Positions 62,945 to 64,000 of a DNA stretch of 64,000 bases are shown here, piece by piece (positions within the stretch are counted from its first letter, which is position 1; each line of letters begins with the position of its first letter). The notes below the pieces were generated by a model that ran no database searches, had not been told where the DNA came from, and saw only the letters and a list, made by a program, of their open reading frames with translations. The position numbers and the translations under genes were made by a program. Source of the DNA: Betaproteobacteria bacterium (GTDB taxonomy: Bacteria; Pseudomonadota; Gammaproteobacteria; Burkholderiales; SG8-39); NCBI GenBank assembly GCA_004297625.1, contig SCTY01000028.1, forward strand, positions 196,848-260,847. The letters are read 5' to 3'.

Positions 62945-64000
62945 ATGTCCCATGTGATGAACACCTATGCACGCCAGCCGGTCGCCTTCGTGCGCGGCGA
63001 AGGCGTGTGGCTATGGGACGAAGCGGGCAAGAAATACCTCGACGCGCTCGCCGGCATCGCGGTGAACACGCTGGGCTACGGGCATCCGCGCCTGATGCGC
63101 GCGCTCGCCGATCGCCTCGCCTCGGGGGTGCTGCACACCTCTAACCTGTGGCGCATCCCGATGCAGGAGGCCGCCGCCGACCGCATCGCGGAGATCACCG
63201 GCCTCGACGAGGTGTTCTTCTGCAACTCCGGCCTGGAAGCGAACGAGGCCGCAATCAAAGTCGCGCGCAAGTACGGCCACGAGCGCGGCATCGCCGAGCC
63301 GGCGATCATCGTGATGGAGAAGGCGTTCCACGGGCGCTCGCTCGCCACCCTTTCCGCCACCGGCAGCCGCAAGGTGCAGGCGGGCTTCGAGCCGCTCGTG
63401 TCGGGCTTCGTGCGCGTGCCGCTTAACGATCTCGACGCGGTGCGCCAGGTCGCCGAGCACAACCGCAACGTCGCCGCGGTGATGGTGGAGCCGATCCAGG
63501 GCGAAGGCGGCATCAACGTCGCGCGCCTGGACTACCTGCGCGGCCTGAAGGAGATCTGCGAGCGCGAGCAATGGCTCTTCATCTCCGACGAGGTCCAGTG
63601 CGGGCTGGGCCGCACCGGAAAGTGGTTCGTCTACCAGCACGCCGGCTTCCTTCCGGACGTGGTGCCGCTCGCCAAGGGCCTCGGCTCGGGCGTGCCCGTC
63701 GGGGCGTGCGTGGTCGGCGGCCGCGCGCGGGGCATTTTCAAGCCGGGCAACCACGGCTCGACCTTCGGCGGCAATCCGCTCGCCATGACGGCGGTGGTCG
63801 CCACGCTCGATGCGATGAAGGACGAGGGACTCCTCGCCAACGCCGAGCGCGTCGGCAAGCTGATCCGCGAGGGCATCGCCCAAGCGCTCGGACGCGCCAG
63901 CGGCGTTGTTGAAGTGCGCGGCATGGGCCTGATGATCGGCGTGGAGCTCACCCAGCCCTGCGGCGAGCTCGTCAAGCAGGCGCTCGATGCCGGGCTCGTT
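62945..64000 (+). CDS. argD: acetylornithine/N-succinyldiaminopimelate aminotransferase-like protein, 3' end cut by window edge
   Basis: A class III PLP aminotransferase; 352 codons are visible and the gene runs off the right edge. The start ATG at 62945 has the site GGGAGGG. Motifs: FVRGEGVWLWDEAGKKYLDA, FFCNSGLEANEAAIKVARK, EPIQGEGGI, ISDEVQCGLGRTG and the PLP lysine in PLAKGLGSGVPVGA. This matches ArgD, a step of arginine (and lysine) synthesis. It lies directly after a basic amino acid decarboxylase. Confidence 0.9.
   Translation, partial: MSHVMNTYARQPVAFVRGEGVWLWDEAGKKYLDALAGIAVNTLGYGHPRLMRALADRLASGVLHTSNLWRIPMQEAAADRIAEITGLDEVFFCNSGLEANEAAIKVARKYGHERGIAEPAIIVMEKAFHGRSLATLSATGSRKVQAGFEPLVSGFVRVPLNDLDAVRQVAEHNRNVAAVMVEPIQGEGGINVARLDYLRGLKEICEREQWLFISDEVQCGLGRTGKWFVYQHAGFLPDVVPLAKGLGSGVPVGACVVGGRARGIFKPGNHGSTFGGNPLAMTAVVATLDAMKDEGLLANAERVGKLIREGIAQALGRASGVVEVRGMGLMIGVELTQPCGELVKQALDAGLV

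Overview
The window is a chromosomal segment of a GC-rich Gram-negative bacterium, most probably a betaproteobacterium. The evidence is gene content and order: ribF-ileS-lspA-ispH, murJ opposite rpsT, birA-coaX-SPOR protein, yhdP-nitrilase-tldD opposite glnE, ilvE-zinc finger-waaF, and a fimT-pilV-pilW-pilX-pilY1 minor-pilin operon. It is densely coded. Most neighbours overlap by 1-50 bases and several divergent pairs are under 40 bases apart. Long antisense open frames are common because of the base composition and were discarded. I see no IS element, prophage, CRISPR array, rRNA or plasmid feature. No stretch over about 300 bases lacks a gene or gene remnant; the largest empty gaps are about 185 bases (35211-35394, holding a terminator) and 190 bases (41357-41546).

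Layout. 1-6949 (minus): a multisubunit Mrp-type cation/proton antiporter operon with a split MrpA, three MrpD/NuoL-type pumps and two extra small membrane proteins, running off the left edge. 7024-9191: a MASE1 histidine kinase and a FixJ-type regulator. 9201-10694: glycerol kinase. 10708-13753: a methyltransferase convergent with a polyprenyl synthase, a UbiA-like membrane protein and a Tat-exported dienelactone hydrolase family protein. 13857-15740: an exporter-type ABC transporter. 15741-26289 (minus): yhdP, nitrilase-like and tldD, continuing through overlapping start/stop codons into a catabolic-looking set (two-subunit CoA-transferase, VOC protein, UbiD decarboxylase, thioesterase). 26339-29648: glnE, a low-affinity iron permease family protein and an ArsR-type regulator with its probable operator. 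29730-34578: ilvE, zinc finger, waaF, SnoaL-like, YheT-like hydrolase, phosphomannomutase.

34728-37271 is a zone of decay: a lone secreted protein, then two broken genes on the minus strand (a frameshifted small secreted protein and a DUF4442 remnant with deletion, frameshift and nonsense codon), then an orphan UgpB-type binding protein. 37299-41356: amidase, birA, coaX, SPOR protein, a single-domain response regulator and tRNA-Thr(CGT). 41547-48857: the type IV pilus operon ending in an exported glutaredoxin-like protein. 48866-54456 (minus): ribF, ileS, lspA, a MESH1-like HD hydrolase and ispH. 54491-54741: a decayed DUF962 (Mpo1-like) gene. 54781-58053: a TRAP transporter whose permease and binding-protein genes converge on a shared terminator. 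58136-64000: SirB1-family protein, murJ, rpsT, an Orn/Lys/Arg decarboxylase and the start of an acetylornithine aminotransferase-like gene.

Nothing here is a clear defence or secondary-metabolite system. The points that most merit a second look are the split-MrpA antiporter with three pump subunits, the CoA-transferase/UbiD/VOC/thioesterase module coupled to tldD, the prenyl synthase/UbiA-like pair, the MESH1-like hydrolase inside the lspA-ispH operon, and the three decayed genes.
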